NCBI RefSeq assembly: GCF_003958645.1
Contig: NZ_RXLO01000003.1
Coordinates: forward strand, 434,001 to 498,000
DNA length: 64,000 nt
Source: Chitinophaga rhizosphaerae
GTDB taxonomy: Bacteria > Bacteroidota > Bacteroidia > Chitinophagales > Chitinophagaceae
Direction: 5' to 3'
In this document: positions 45,747-54,858 of the stretch, piece by piece
Position numbering within the stretch: the first letter of the stretch is position 1
Layout of the letters: each line of letters starts with the position of its first letter
Made by a program: the position numbers and the translations under genes
Notes under the pieces: generated by a model
What the model was told of the DNA's origin: nothing
Databases searched by the model: none
The model's input: the letters and a program-made list of their open reading frames with translations, nothing else

Positions 45747-47039
45747 ATGAATTCCACTGTAATTGGCCGGTACCGCTGGCGAATATGCGCCTTGTTGTTT
45801 TTTGCTACCACTATCAACTACATTGACCGGCAGGTCATCGGTATTTTAAAACCCGTGCTCGAGAAAGAGTTTAACTGGACGGAGAGCCAATATGGCGAGA
45901 TCGTGATGGTCTTTTCCGCCTGTTATGCATTCGGCCTGCTTATCTTCGGACGGTTTGTGGATAAGGTGGGCACCAAAGTAGGTTACAGCGTGTCGATCAT
46001 TATCTGGAGCATAGCCGCCATGGCACATGCACTGGCGAAATCCACCCTCGGTTTCGGTGCTGCCCGTGCGGTATTGGGATTGGGCGAAGCGGGGAATTTT
46101 CCCGTGGCGATCAAATCCGTTGCGGAATGGTTCCCCAAGAAGGAGCGCGCTTTCGCAACGGGGATTTTTAACTCCGGCGCAAACATCGGTGCCGTACTGG
46201 CGCCGGCGGTAGTGCCCTGGCTCGCCAACGCGTACGGCTGGCAGGAAGCCTTTATCTGGACGGGCGTTGTAGGCTTCATCTGGCTGATTTTCTGGATCGT
46301 GATGTACGAAATCCCCGCCCGCCACAAGAAGATCTCCAAGGCAGAGTATGAATACATTCACAGCGACCAGGTAGACGATTCCGGCACCAAAAAGAAAGTG
46401 CCCTGGCTGAAACTGTTCGGCATCCGCCAAACCTGGGCTTTCGTGTTCGGTAAACTGCTGACAGACCCTATCTGGTGGTTTTTCCTCTTCTGGCTGCCGT
46501 CTTACTTCTCGACCACTTTCAATCTCGATATGAAAAACCTCGGCTTGCCGCTGATCATCGTGTACACCGCTACAACCGTTGGCAGCATTGGCGGCGGATT
46601 CCTGTCGAGCTGGTTCATCAAGCGCGGTATGCCGGTTTTCAAAGCGCGTAAAACCGCCATGTTCATCTTCGCGATCTGTGTATTGCCGATCATGACGGCA
46701 AGGTATACCGATAATATGTGGGTAGCAGTGGCGCTCATCAGTTTGGCTGCGGCTGCGCACCAGGCCTGGTCTGCCAATATCTTCACCACCGCGTCAGACA
46801 TGTTCCCGCGGTTCGCGTTGAGCTCTGTGGTAGGGATCGGCGGTATGGCCGGTTCGCTGGGCGGGATGTTGTTCCCTATCGTAGTCGGTGCCTTGCTGGA
46901 CCACTACAAAGCGCTGGGTAATATCAACGCGGGTTACAATATCCTATTCCTGATCTGCGGCGTGATGTACCTGCTCGCCTGGATCATGATGCACATCTTC
47001 GCTCCCAAAATGGAGCAGGTGGAAATTGCAGAATCATAG
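45747..47039 (+). CDS. MFS hexuronate transporter (ExuT-like, anion:cation symporter family)
   Basis: A 430-residue transporter with 12 membrane segments. NYIDRQVIGILKPVLEKEF near 24, FGRFVDKVGTKVGYS near 71 and RAVLGLGEAGNFPVAIKSVAEWFP near 109 are typical of the ACS family that includes ExuT for galacturonate and glucuronate. The position after kdgA and the operator in front of it support uptake of hexuronates into the cytosol. A terminator follows. Confidence 0.87.
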   Translation: MNSTVIGRYRWRICALLFFATTINYIDRQVIGILKPVLEKEFNWTESQYGEIVMVFSACYAFGLLIFGRFVDKVGTKVGYSVSIIIWSIAAMAHALAKSTLGFGAARAVLGLGEAGNFPVAIKSVAEWFPKKERAFATGIFNSGANIGAVLAPAVVPWLANAYGWQEAFIWTGVVGFIWLIFWIVMYEIPARHKKISKAEYEYIHSDQVDDSGTKKKVPWLKLFGIRQTWAFVFGKLLTDPIWWFFLFWLPSYFSTTFNLDMKNLGLPLIIVYTATTVGSIGGGFLSSWFIKRGMPVFKARKTAMFIFAICVLPIMTARYTDNMWVAVALISLAAAAHQAWSANIFTTASDMFPRFALSSVVGIGGMAGSLGGMLFPIVVGALLDHYKALGNINAGYNILFLICGVMYLLAWIMMHIFAPKMEQVEIAES

Positions 47040-47061
47040 ATTTTACGATGTATCATAGTGT

Positions 47062-47097
47062 ACGGCGCAACCTTTACCGGTTGTGCCGTTTCTTTTT
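47062..47097 (+). terminator. Terminator of the uxaB-transporter operon
   Basis: ACGGCGCAACC (47062-47072) pairs with GGTTGTGCCGT (47079-47089, one G-T pair), followed by TTTCTTTTT. Confidence 0.8.
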
Positions 47098-47170
47098 GAT
47101 TCCCTGCCTGTTCTGGCGCTTGCCTACCGATATAAGTAATTTTACGTAATTTTCGGGCCAACCGCATTAT

Positions 47171-50100
47171 ATGTCCCTAGTCTCCAAGGTTATCCCGAAA
47201 CTTGCAGTAACCGCTACCATTTTGTTTATCCTGCTCAGTTGGGCTGGCATTTCCGCCAAAGCGCAGCTGAGAGCGGATTTCACGCCCAGTAAATCCAGTG
47301 ATTGCGAAAGTCTCATCACCAAATTCAACGATAATTCTACCGGGAACCCCGTTTCCTGGCAATGGAACCTCGGGAACGGGTCTGTTTCAACGGCCCAAAG
47401 CCCCAGCGCATCCTACACTTCACCCGGCACCTACAAAGTGACGCTCACGGTGAAAGATGCCGCCGGCAATTCCAATTCCACCGAAAAAACCGTCACCGTT
47501 TGGGCGAACCCCAAACCCGATTTCTCAGCCAGCCCGGTGAAAGGCTGCATCCCGTTCGACGTTACCTTTACCGACAAATCCAACCCCGTCAACGGCACCA
47601 TCACCACCCAAAGCTGGGACTTCGGCGATGGCACCACCGGCTCCGGCAGCAGCCCGGTCCACACGTACAACAACGTCCTGAAAGCCGCCGTGACCCTAAC
47701 CGTCACCAACAGCAACGGATGTACCGCCTCCAGGGTGATCTCCAACATCGTGGATGCCGGCGCCACGCTTACGGCCAATTTCAGCGTGTCTGACCGGTTT
47801 ATCTGTTCGGCGCCGGGAACGGTGACGATCACCAATGCCTCCTCCGGCCCGGGAACCCTCACATACAAATGGGACTTCGGTGACGGGAAAACCGCAACCG
47901 GCGCCAACCCGGGATCGCATACCTACACCGCAAGAGGCGTGTATAAAATCACGCTCACCGTTTCCAACGACAGGGGATGCGTGGCTTCCAAAACATCCGA
48001 AGAGATCAACGTCGCCAATTACAAAACGAACTTCGACTTACCCGCCAGCATTTGTGAAAATAGCAATGCCAATTTCACCGCCAGCAATTCGCCGCAGGCC
48101 GACAACGTGACCTGGAGCGTAGATAAGGGATATGTCAGTTACTGGGGCGGTTCCGCATATTATTCGCCCGCCGGCGCCGGTACCGTGAAGGTGACCATGA
48201 CGGCCGATTACGGCACCTGTCGCGAAACCGTTACAAAGGATTTTGTCGTGAAACCCGCGCCACAGGCCGGTTTTTCCATCGATCAGGCCGCCATCTGCGA
48301 TGTGCCCGCCACCGTAAAACTGACCGATAATTCGACCGGCGCTTCGAGTTGGAGCTGGACTTTCGGGGACGGCCAATCCTCCACGCAGCGGAACCCCACC
48401 GTCACCTACACCAGCCTTGGATATTACTGGATCAAACAAACCGCCACCAATGCATCCGGCTGCTCCAGCTTCGCGGAACGGTATATCCATGTCCAGAAAC
48501 CGGAAATCTACGTCTACTCCAGCATTACCTCGGGATGTGAAGGGATTGCCCCCACATTCGGCGCCAACAGCACCACCGGCGATGATATCGTAAGTTATGA
48601 ATGGGATTTCGGGGATGGAAGCCCCAAATCCACCGAAGCCGCGCCCACGCATACGTACAACAAAGCCGGCAACTATGTCGTAAAACTGAATTACACCACG
48701 GCTAACGGTTGTAAAGGCACCGCAGGCTCGTATTCTTTTTACCAGATCAGCGTATATAAAAAACCGGCGCCCGATTTTACATCACCACAGGCACCGCAGG
48801 TTTGCGGGAACAATTGGGTGATATTCAACGCCACAACGGATGTAGGTGATTCCTTCAGCTGGAACTTCGGGGATTATTACAGCGGCTCCAACCAAAATAC
48901 GCAACACAGCTACCGCGAGCCCGGCACGTACGACGTGTCGTTGACGGTGTCCAACAACGGATGTACGAACACCATCACCAAAACCGCTTTCATCAAAGCC
49001 GTCAACCCGTTCCCCCGGTTCGTCAGGAAAGATATCGACTGCAACAACCGGACAACCATCAGCTTCGAAGATCAATCCATCGGATCGATCACCAGCTGGA
49101 AGTGGAGCTGGGGCGATGGAAAGGAAGATGCCTTCACCACGACAACCCATCCTTCCCATAAATACGATAAAACAGGCAAATACCTCGTGAAACTCACCGT
49201 GTCCGACGGCACCTGCACCAGCACCGATTCCACCATCATCGACGTTTACGCGCCGGGGGACCCGGTCATCAACACCGATAAATCAACCCTTTGCGCCAAT
49301 GAAGTCCTCAAATCCACCCTGCTCAGCATAGATCGCACACTGTACAGGTCGTATTACGATTATTACTGGACATCCTCCAACGGCGCCTGGGCGCAGTGGG
49401 ATGGCCACACGAACGACCGTGTGATCCTCCACGGCCTGAAGCCGGGGAAAGATACCGTCCGCTTTTTCGCGGTGAACTACCAGGGATGTATCGATTCAAG
49501 TAACAAGGTGCCGGTAGACATCCGCGGCCCCATTGCCAAATTCCTGTCTCCGCCGGTGCTCGAATGCCGCGGAACGGAGCTGACGTTTACCGATCAGACC
49601 GATATCACTTACGGCAAACCCATCAAGACCTGGTCCTGGGACTTCGGCGACGGTACCGCTCCCAAAGTGTTCTCGGCGCCCCCGTTCAAATATACCTACC
49701 ATAAATCCGGGTACTTCTATCCGAAACTGACCGTTACCGACGAAGAAGGTTGCTCCAGCACGGCATCCGCAGACTACCTCCAGGTTAATGGCCCCAACGC
49801 CGATTTTACGCCCAGCGCCACCCTGATCCGGCCGGGCGGCGATGTATGGTTCTATAACAACACCAGCGAAACGGGCGGCTATGCTACGTATGAGTGGGAT
49901 TTCGGGGACGGGACCACTTCCACCGATTTCAGTCCGAACAAAACGTATCCCGACAAAGGCTTGTATACCGTGAAGCTGCTGGTGAGGGATAATAACGGAT
50001 GTACCGACAGTATTAAAAAACAGATCAAGGTGTCGAGCGTAAGCGCGGATTTTACGTTTACCACCACGTTCGTCAACAATAGCGGCTGCCCGCCGGTGAT

Positions 50101-52051
50101 CGCCAAATTCACGAATGTGTCGCTCAATTACAGCAGCTCGTATTGGGATTTTGGCGATGGCAGCTTCTCCACGCTGGATAATCCTTCCCATACCTACACC
50201 TACGCCGGCAAATACAAAGTGAAACTGAAAGTGGTGGGCGATGCGGGAACGGAAGACGAGTTTGAGCAGGAAGTGGAAGTGAAAGGCCCGTATGCTACGA
50301 TCACTACATCCGCGACCGGCGGTTGCCTCACGAAAGAGATCGAGTTTACCGTAGCCGCGGTGAACGCCGTGAATTTTGCCTGGGATTTTACAGATGGGGA
50401 AGTAACGGAAACTACGGCGGCCTCCATCAAACATACCTTTAAAGTGCCGGGTGTGTATAAACCGCGCCTTATCCTGTCTGACCAGGCCGGTTGTAAAGGC
50501 ACCGCTTTCCTCAAAGACCCGATCGTGATCGACAAACTGGACGTAAAACTGAATACTACCCCGGCGTTCCTTTGTGATAAAGGCTGGATCGATTTCAAAC
50601 CCGAATTCAACAGCTATTCCATCGACGAGTTAAAAGAGGCGGCAGATTACAAATGGACGTTCGACGCAGGGCTTACCGTTCAGGACGAAACCACCGCCCA
50701 GCCCCGATTCTATCTCGATCAGCAAAAAGATTTCACGTTCACGCTTACCACCACCACCGCGTACGGATGTTCCCAAACGGTGAATAAAACCATACACGTG
50801 TTCCCCCGGCCGGTTTCGGCCATCACAGCGCCGCTGCAGGCTTGTCAGGATGCGCAGGTAACGTTCAGCGGCGCGGTAAGCGTGGTGAACGACGTTACCT
50901 GGAAATGGGATTTCGCGAATGGAAACACAAGCACCGCGCAGCAACCCGGCAACCAGGCGTTTGCCAAACCTGGCCTCACGGACGTGCAGCTCGTCGTTTC
51001 CAGTAAAGACGGGTGTAACGATACCGCCATCCATCAGATCAATATCACGCCTACGCCCGTGGTGAATGCCGCATCTGCCGCTTCCTTCGTTTGTCTCGGC
51101 AACAGCACTTCGCTCAGCGCCGGCGGTGGCATCAGTTACCGGTGGGCGCCCGCGGAAGGGCTGGACGATCCTTCGTCTCCCACGCCGGTGGCGGCTCCCG
51201 ACGTAAACACAGACTATAAGGTTACGGTGACCGATGCCAATGGATGCACCAATTCGGACGAAGTCAGCATTCGCGTAGCGCAACCGTTCCAGATCCAAAC
51301 CATGCCCGATACTGCTTTGTGCCTGGGGCACGTGCTTCCGTTGCGGGTTTCCGGCGCCGATCGTTATCTGTGGAAAGGGGAGGGGCTGGACGAGACGGAT
51401 ATTCCCCTTCCGCACGCCACCATCAAATCCACCGGCAATTACACATATGAGGTAACCGGCTACGATGCGGACGGATGTTTCACGGACGATGCCACCGTAA
51501 CGGTGAACGTGCATCCCGCGCCCACAAGCAGCGCAGGGCCGGATCGCATGGTGATGTCGGGGACTCCGGTATTGCTCGGCGGACAGGGTAGTTCCGACAT
51601 CGTTAAATGGACCTGGACGCCGCCGAGATTCCTGGATTGCCCTACCTGTCCGGCTCCGAGCGCGCTCCCCGACCTTACCACCCGTTATACACTGGAAGTG
51701 GAAAACCGCTTCGGCTGCAAAGCGACCGACGATGTACTGGTGACGGTGGGCTGCGACCAGGGCAGCGTTTTCATGCCTAACGCCATCACCCCCAATAAAG
51801 ACGGCATCAACGAATGGTTCTATCCCAAAGGGCGCGGCATCAAGGAAGTAAACTGGATGCGGATTTACGACAGATGGGGTGGACTGGTATTCGAGAACGC
51901 GCATTTTCAGCTGAACAACCCAACGGCGGGCTGGAACGGCAGCTGGAAAAACAGGCCTTCGCCATATGGTACGTATGTCTATGCCATCGAAACCGTGTGC
52001 GAAGATGGCACCACTTTCATTTTCCGCGGAACGGTGACCGTGATCCGGTAA
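47171..52051 (+). CDS. Very large PKD-repeat protein with T9SS type B sorting domain
   Basis: A 1626-residue secreted protein. A signal peptide-like hydrophobic stretch lies at about 12-34. About a dozen PKD/Ig-like repeats follow, each about 85-95 residues, marked by WDFGDG-like cores and YxxPGxYxVxLxV strands; several are degenerate. The last ~85 residues form the gliding motility-associated C-terminal (CHU_C/type B sorting) domain, with FMPNAITPNKDGINEWFYPK and MRIYDRWGGLVFE. It is therefore exported by the type IX secretion system and either anchored or released. No catalytic domain is visible. It lies inside the pectin locus but may be unrelated to it. Confidence 0.9.
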   Translation: MSLVSKVIPKLAVTATILFILLSWAGISAKAQLRADFTPSKSSDCESLITKFNDNSTGNPVSWQWNLGNGSVSTAQSPSASYTSPGTYKVTLTVKDAAGNSNSTEKTVTVWANPKPDFSASPVKGCIPFDVTFTDKSNPVNGTITTQSWDFGDGTTGSGSSPVHTYNNVLKAAVTLTVTNSNGCTASRVISNIVDAGATLTANFSVSDRFICSAPGTVTITNASSGPGTLTYKWDFGDGKTATGANPGSHTYTARGVYKITLTVSNDRGCVASKTSEEINVANYKTNFDLPASICENSNANFTASNSPQADNVTWSVDKGYVSYWGGSAYYSPAGAGTVKVTMTADYGTCRETVTKDFVVKPAPQAGFSIDQAAICDVPATVKLTDNSTGASSWSWTFGDGQSSTQRNPTVTYTSLGYYWIKQTATNASGCSSFAERYIHVQKPEIYVYSSITSGCEGIAPTFGANSTTGDDIVSYEWDFGDGSPKSTEAAPTHTYNKAGNYVVKLNYTTANGCKGTAGSYSFYQISVYKKPAPDFTSPQAPQVCGNNWVIFNATTDVGDSFSWNFGDYYSGSNQNTQHSYREPGTYDVSLTVSNNGCTNTITKTAFIKAVNPFPRFVRKDIDCNNRTTISFEDQSIGSITSWKWSWGDGKEDAFTTTTHPSHKYDKTGKYLVKLTVSDGTCTSTDSTIIDVYAPGDPVINTDKSTLCANEVLKSTLLSIDRTLYRSYYDYYWTSSNGAWAQWDGHTNDRVILHGLKPGKDTVRFFAVNYQGCIDSSNKVPVDIRGPIAKFLSPPVLECRGTELTFTDQTDITYGKPIKTWSWDFGDGTAPKVFSAPPFKYTYHKSGYFYPKLTVTDEEGCSSTASADYLQVNGPNADFTPSATLIRPGGDVWFYNNTSETGGYATYEWDFGDGTTSTDFSPNKTYPDKGLYTVKLLVRDNNGCTDSIKKQIKVSSVSADFTFTTTFVNNSGCPPVIAKFTNVSLNYSSSYWDFGDGSFSTLDNPSHTYTYAGKYKVKLKVVGDAGTEDEFEQEVEVKGPYATITTSATGGCLTKEIEFTVAAVNAVNFAWDFTDGEVTETTAASIKHTFKVPGVYKPRLILSDQAGCKGTAFLKDPIVIDKLDVKLNTTPAFLCDKGWIDFKPEFNSYSIDELKEAADYKWTFDAGLTVQDETTAQPRFYLDQQKDFTFTLTTTTAYGCSQTVNKTIHVFPRPVSAITAPLQACQDAQVTFSGAVSVVNDVTWKWDFANGNTSTAQQPGNQAFAKPGLTDVQLVVSSKDGCNDTAIHQINITPTPVVNAASAASFVCLGNSTSLSAGGGISYRWAPAEGLDDPSSPTPVAAPDVNTDYKVTVTDANGCTNSDEVSIRVAQPFQIQTMPDTALCLGHVLPLRVSGADRYLWKGEGLDETDIPLPHATIKSTGNYTYEVTGYDADGCFTDDATVTVNVHPAPTSSAGPDRMVMSGTPVLLGGQGSSDIVKWTWTPPRFLDCPTCPAPSALPDLTTRYTLEVENRFGCKATDDVLVTVGCDQGSVFMPNAITPNKDGINEWFYPKGRGIKEVNWMRIYDRWGGLVFENAHFQLNNPTAGWNGSWKNRPSPYGTYVYAIETVCEDGTTFIFRGTVTVIR

Positions 52052-52070
52052 GATCTTTTGACGTAAAACG

Positions 52071-52105
52071 AAAGCGGCGAAGCACTTGCTCCGCCGCTTT
52101 TCTAT
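52071..52105. terminator. Bidirectional terminator between the PKD protein gene and uxaA
   Basis: AAAGCGGCG (52071-52079) pairs with CGCCGCTTT (52092-52100), extended inward by AAGCA/TGCTC with one mismatch. T runs lie after it and A's before it, so it can serve both converging genes. Confidence 0.78.
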
Positions 52106-52127
52106 TTTTCAGCTACATTGTCTGTAA

Positions 52128-53774
52128 TTAAAGGCTCACGCCGCGTTTCCAGGGAATGAAATCGTCCTGGTGGAGGCGTTCCGCTTTGGTGGTCTCTTCG
52201 CCGCTGGCCACTCTGATCACGTAATCGAGGATATCTTCACCCATCTGTTCGATGGTTTTTTGTCCACTGATGATGCTGCCGGTATCGATGTCGATAATGT
52301 CGGGCATGCGTTGTGCGAGGCGGCTGTTGGTAGCCAGTTTCACGACAGGCGCGATGGGGTTGCCGGTAGGCGTGCCGAGGCCGGTGGTGAAGAGGACCAC
52401 GTTCGCGCCGGAGCCCACTTCCGCGGAAGTAGATTCTACGTCGTTGCCCGGTGTGCAAAGCAGGTTGAGGCCCGGTTTGGTTACGTATTCCGTGTAATCC
52501 AGTACATCGCGGACGGGGGAGGTGCCGCCTTTTTTGGCTGCGCCGGCCGATTTGATGGCGTCGGTGATGAGGCCGTCTTTGATATTGCCCGGCGAAGGGT
52601 TCATGTAAAACCCGGAACCTACGGATTGCGCCTGGTTCTCGTACGCGCGCATGATGGTGATGAATTTATCTGCGGTGGCTTTTTCTTCGCAACGGTTGAT
52701 CAGTTCCTGTTCCACACCGCAAAGCTCGGGGAATTCGGAAAGGATGGTGGTGCCGCCGAGTGCTACCAGGAGGTCGGACGTGTGGCCGATGGCCGGGTTG
52801 GCGGAAATGCCGCTGAACCCGTCGGAGCCGCCGCATTCCAGGCCGATCGTGATTTTGGACAGCGGCGCGGGTTTGCGTTCCTGTTTGTTGGCTTCCACGA
52901 GTGCGAGGAAGGTGTCGCGGATGGCGTTGCTCAGCATATTGAATTCCGAGCCGCTGGTTTGCTGTTCGTAAACGAGGACGGGTTTGCTGAAATCGGGATT
53001 CAGTTTTTTGAGCGATTCCTGGAGGATGGATACTTGCGCGTGCTGGCAGCCGAGGCTGAGCACGGTGGCGCCGGCCACGTTGGGATGGTGGATGTAACCG
53101 GCGAGGAGGGCGCAGAGCGTGTCGGAATCTTGCCGGGTGCCGCCGCATCCGCCTTCGTGGATGAGGAATTTTACGCCGTCGATATTCGGGAAGATGGTGC
53201 TGCGGGTACTCGCCTGATCGGCTTCCGCTGCTTTGTAATCCCTAATGGCGTCGAGGTCCCCGGATTTGTAGAGGCTGACGAGATCGTTTACCTGCTGGTT
53301 GTATACTTCGGGCGGCGCGAAACCGAGCCCTTTTTCGAAGGCGGTTTTGATCACGCCCACGTTCCTGTTCTCGCAAAATACCATCGGTATCACGAGCCAG
53401 TAATTGCGGGTGCCTACCTGCCCGTCTGACCGATGGAAACCATTGAAAGTCTTGTTCTTCCATTTGCTGACGTCGGGCGCCTGCCACTGGATGGAGGCGT
53501 CTTTTTCATGGAAAGCGTCAGCGTCGTGCTGGAGGTTCTTTACAGTGATGGGCTCGCCGGGGGCGATGTCTGTCACGGCTTTCCCTACCAGAACGCCGTA
53601 CATCAACACGGGATCGCCGGAATGGAGGGGCGCGAACGGAAATTTATGTTTGGCGGGAACGTTGTGCGTCAATTGGATCGAAGTGCCGTTGAACTCGATC
53701 TGCCGGCCTGCCGGAAGATCCTGTAAAGCCACCAGCACATTGTCTTTCGGGTGAATCTGAAGAAAGGTGTTCAT
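52128..53774 (-). CDS. uxaA: Altronate dehydratase
   Basis: A 548-residue enzyme that dehydrates altronate to 2-keto-3-deoxygluconate. The N-terminal SAF domain (about 1-95) precedes the UxaA/altronate dehydratase domains, with GGCGGTRQDSDTLC near 208 carrying conserved cysteines of the iron site, and LECGGSDGFSGISANPA near 311. It stands on the opposite strand from the other hexuronate genes and shares its promoter region with kduI. The leader carries a ten-base inverted repeat. Confidence 0.92.
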   Translation of the reverse strand: MNTFLQIHPKDNVLVALQDLPAGRQIEFNGTSIQLTHNVPAKHKFPFAPLHSGDPVLMYGVLVGKAVTDIAPGEPITVKNLQHDADAFHEKDASIQWQAPDVSKWKNKTFNGFHRSDGQVGTRNYWLVIPMVFCENRNVGVIKTAFEKGLGFAPPEVYNQQVNDLVSLYKSGDLDAIRDYKAAEADQASTRSTIFPNIDGVKFLIHEGGCGGTRQDSDTLCALLAGYIHHPNVAGATVLSLGCQHAQVSILQESLKKLNPDFSKPVLVYEQQTSGSEFNMLSNAIRDTFLALVEANKQERKPAPLSKITIGLECGGSDGFSGISANPAIGHTSDLLVALGGTTILSEFPELCGVEQELINRCEEKATADKFITIMRAYENQAQSVGSGFYMNPSPGNIKDGLITDAIKSAGAAKKGGTSPVRDVLDYTEYVTKPGLNLLCTPGNDVESTSAEVGSGANVVLFTTGLGTPTGNPIAPVVKLATNSRLAQRMPDIIDIDTGSIISGQKTIEQMGEDILDYVIRVASGEETTKAERLHQDDFIPWKRGVSL

Positions 53775-53804
53775 GATATGCTAAAATAGACCATTTGCCG
53801 AAGT

Positions 53805-53848
53805 TGCGTTAATACTATCCACTGTATTCATGATTTAATATTAACGCA
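53805..53848. promoter_or_regulatory. Inverted repeat in the uxaA 5' leader
   Basis: TGCGTTAATA (53805-53814) and TATTAACGCA (53839-53848) are perfect ten-base arms with a 24-base spacer. On the uxaA transcript they lie between the predicted start and the ATG. It could be a leader hairpin or two half-sites for a dimeric regulator. Confidence 0.55.
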
Positions 53849-53852
53849 CCCA

Positions 53853-53860
53853 CAAAGTTA
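53853..53860 (-). promoter_or_regulatory. -7 promoter element of uxaA
   Basis: TAACTTTG on the minus strand, exact TAnnTTTG, 78 bases upstream of the uxaA ATG at 53774. Confidence 0.58.
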
Positions 53861-53904
53861 CCGATTCCTCCCGCCATGGCGCGCCAATGGCCTGTTAATC
53901 TTTA

Positions 53905-53918
53905 TGCAAACGTTTGCA
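53905..53918. promoter_or_regulatory. LacI-type palindromic operator between uxaA and kduI
   Basis: TGCAAACGTTTGCA, a perfect 14-base palindrome with a central CG. Its TTTG (53913-53916) stands 20 bases before TACCTTCC, a near -7 element for kduI, so the operator overlaps the kduI -33 box. It is also about 45 bases upstream of the uxaA -7 element and could control both directions. Confidence 0.7.
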
Positions 53919-54008
53919 GATTTCATTGATTATTTATACCTTCCTGCTCCCGTTCCACGGTATTATTTCATTACGATTTCGCATACATCTAAAAAAACAT
54001 CCTAATTG

Positions 54009-54851
54009 ATGAGCACGCATATCGAAACCAGGTACGCCAGCAGTCCGGCCGAAGCCAAATCCTGGGACACCGCCCAGGCCCGTGAAGCCCTGCTGATACC
54101 TTCGCTCTTCGAGGCAGACGCCGTTCGCCTCGTATACAGTCATTACGACAGATTCATCACCGGCGGCGCCATGCCCGTTGCCGGCCCCCTCACCCTCGAA
54201 GCTCCCGGCGCCCTCAAAGCGGAATTCTTCCTGGAGCGCCGCGAACTGGGCATCATCAACGTAGGCGCCCCCGGCACCGTTACCGTAGACGGCGAAGCGT
54301 TCGAACTGGGGCACAAGGAAGCGCTCTACATCGGCAAAGGCAAGCGCAGCATAACTTTCGCATCCACCAGCGCATCCGCTCCTGCGATGTTCTACCTCAA
54401 TTCCACCCCCGCGCACATGACCTATCCCACCCGCCGCGTCACCAGAGCCGAAGCGGAAGTGGTAACCCTCGGCGCCCAGGAAACCGCCAATCACCGGACG
54501 ATCAACAAACTGCTCGTCAACTCCGTTATCCCCACCTGCCAACTCCAGATGGGCATGACGGAACTCAAGCCCGGCAACACCTGGAACACCATGCCCGCGC
54601 ATACGCACGACCGCCGCATGGAGGTATATTTCTATTTCGAAGTGCCCCAGGGCCAGTCGGTTTGCCACTTCTGGGGCCAGCCGCAGGAAACCCGGCACAT
54701 CTGGATGCAAAACAACCAGGCCGTCATTTCCCCGCCCTGGTCTATCCACTCCGGCTCCGGCACCAGCAACTACACCTTCATCTGGGGCATGGCCGGCGAA
54801 AACCTCGATTACGGCGACATGGACCATTGCGCCATCACCGATTTAAGATAG
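54009..54851 (+). CDS. kduI: 5-dehydro-4-deoxy-D-glucuronate isomerase
   Basis: A 280-residue cupin-fold isomerase that converts 5-keto-4-deoxyuronate (DKI) to DKII in pectin breakdown. The zinc ligands lie in PAHTHDRRMEVYFYF near 197-210 and the later HSGSGTSNYTFIWGMAGEN stretch is the usual C-terminus. Start at the ATG; a TTG just before it would add one residue. It leads a run of kduI, GH105, kduD, lacI and GH88 on the same strand with short gaps, likely one operon. Confidence 0.94.
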   Translation: MSTHIETRYASSPAEAKSWDTAQAREALLIPSLFEADAVRLVYSHYDRFITGGAMPVAGPLTLEAPGALKAEFFLERRELGIINVGAPGTVTVDGEAFELGHKEALYIGKGKRSITFASTSASAPAMFYLNSTPAHMTYPTRRVTRAEAEVVTLGAQETANHRTINKLLVNSVIPTCQLQMGMTELKPGNTWNTMPAHTHDRRMEVYFYFEVPQGQSVCHFWGQPQETRHIWMQNNQAVISPPWSIHSGSGTSNYTFIWGMAGENLDYGDMDHCAITDLR

Positions 54852-54858
54852 TCTGCAT

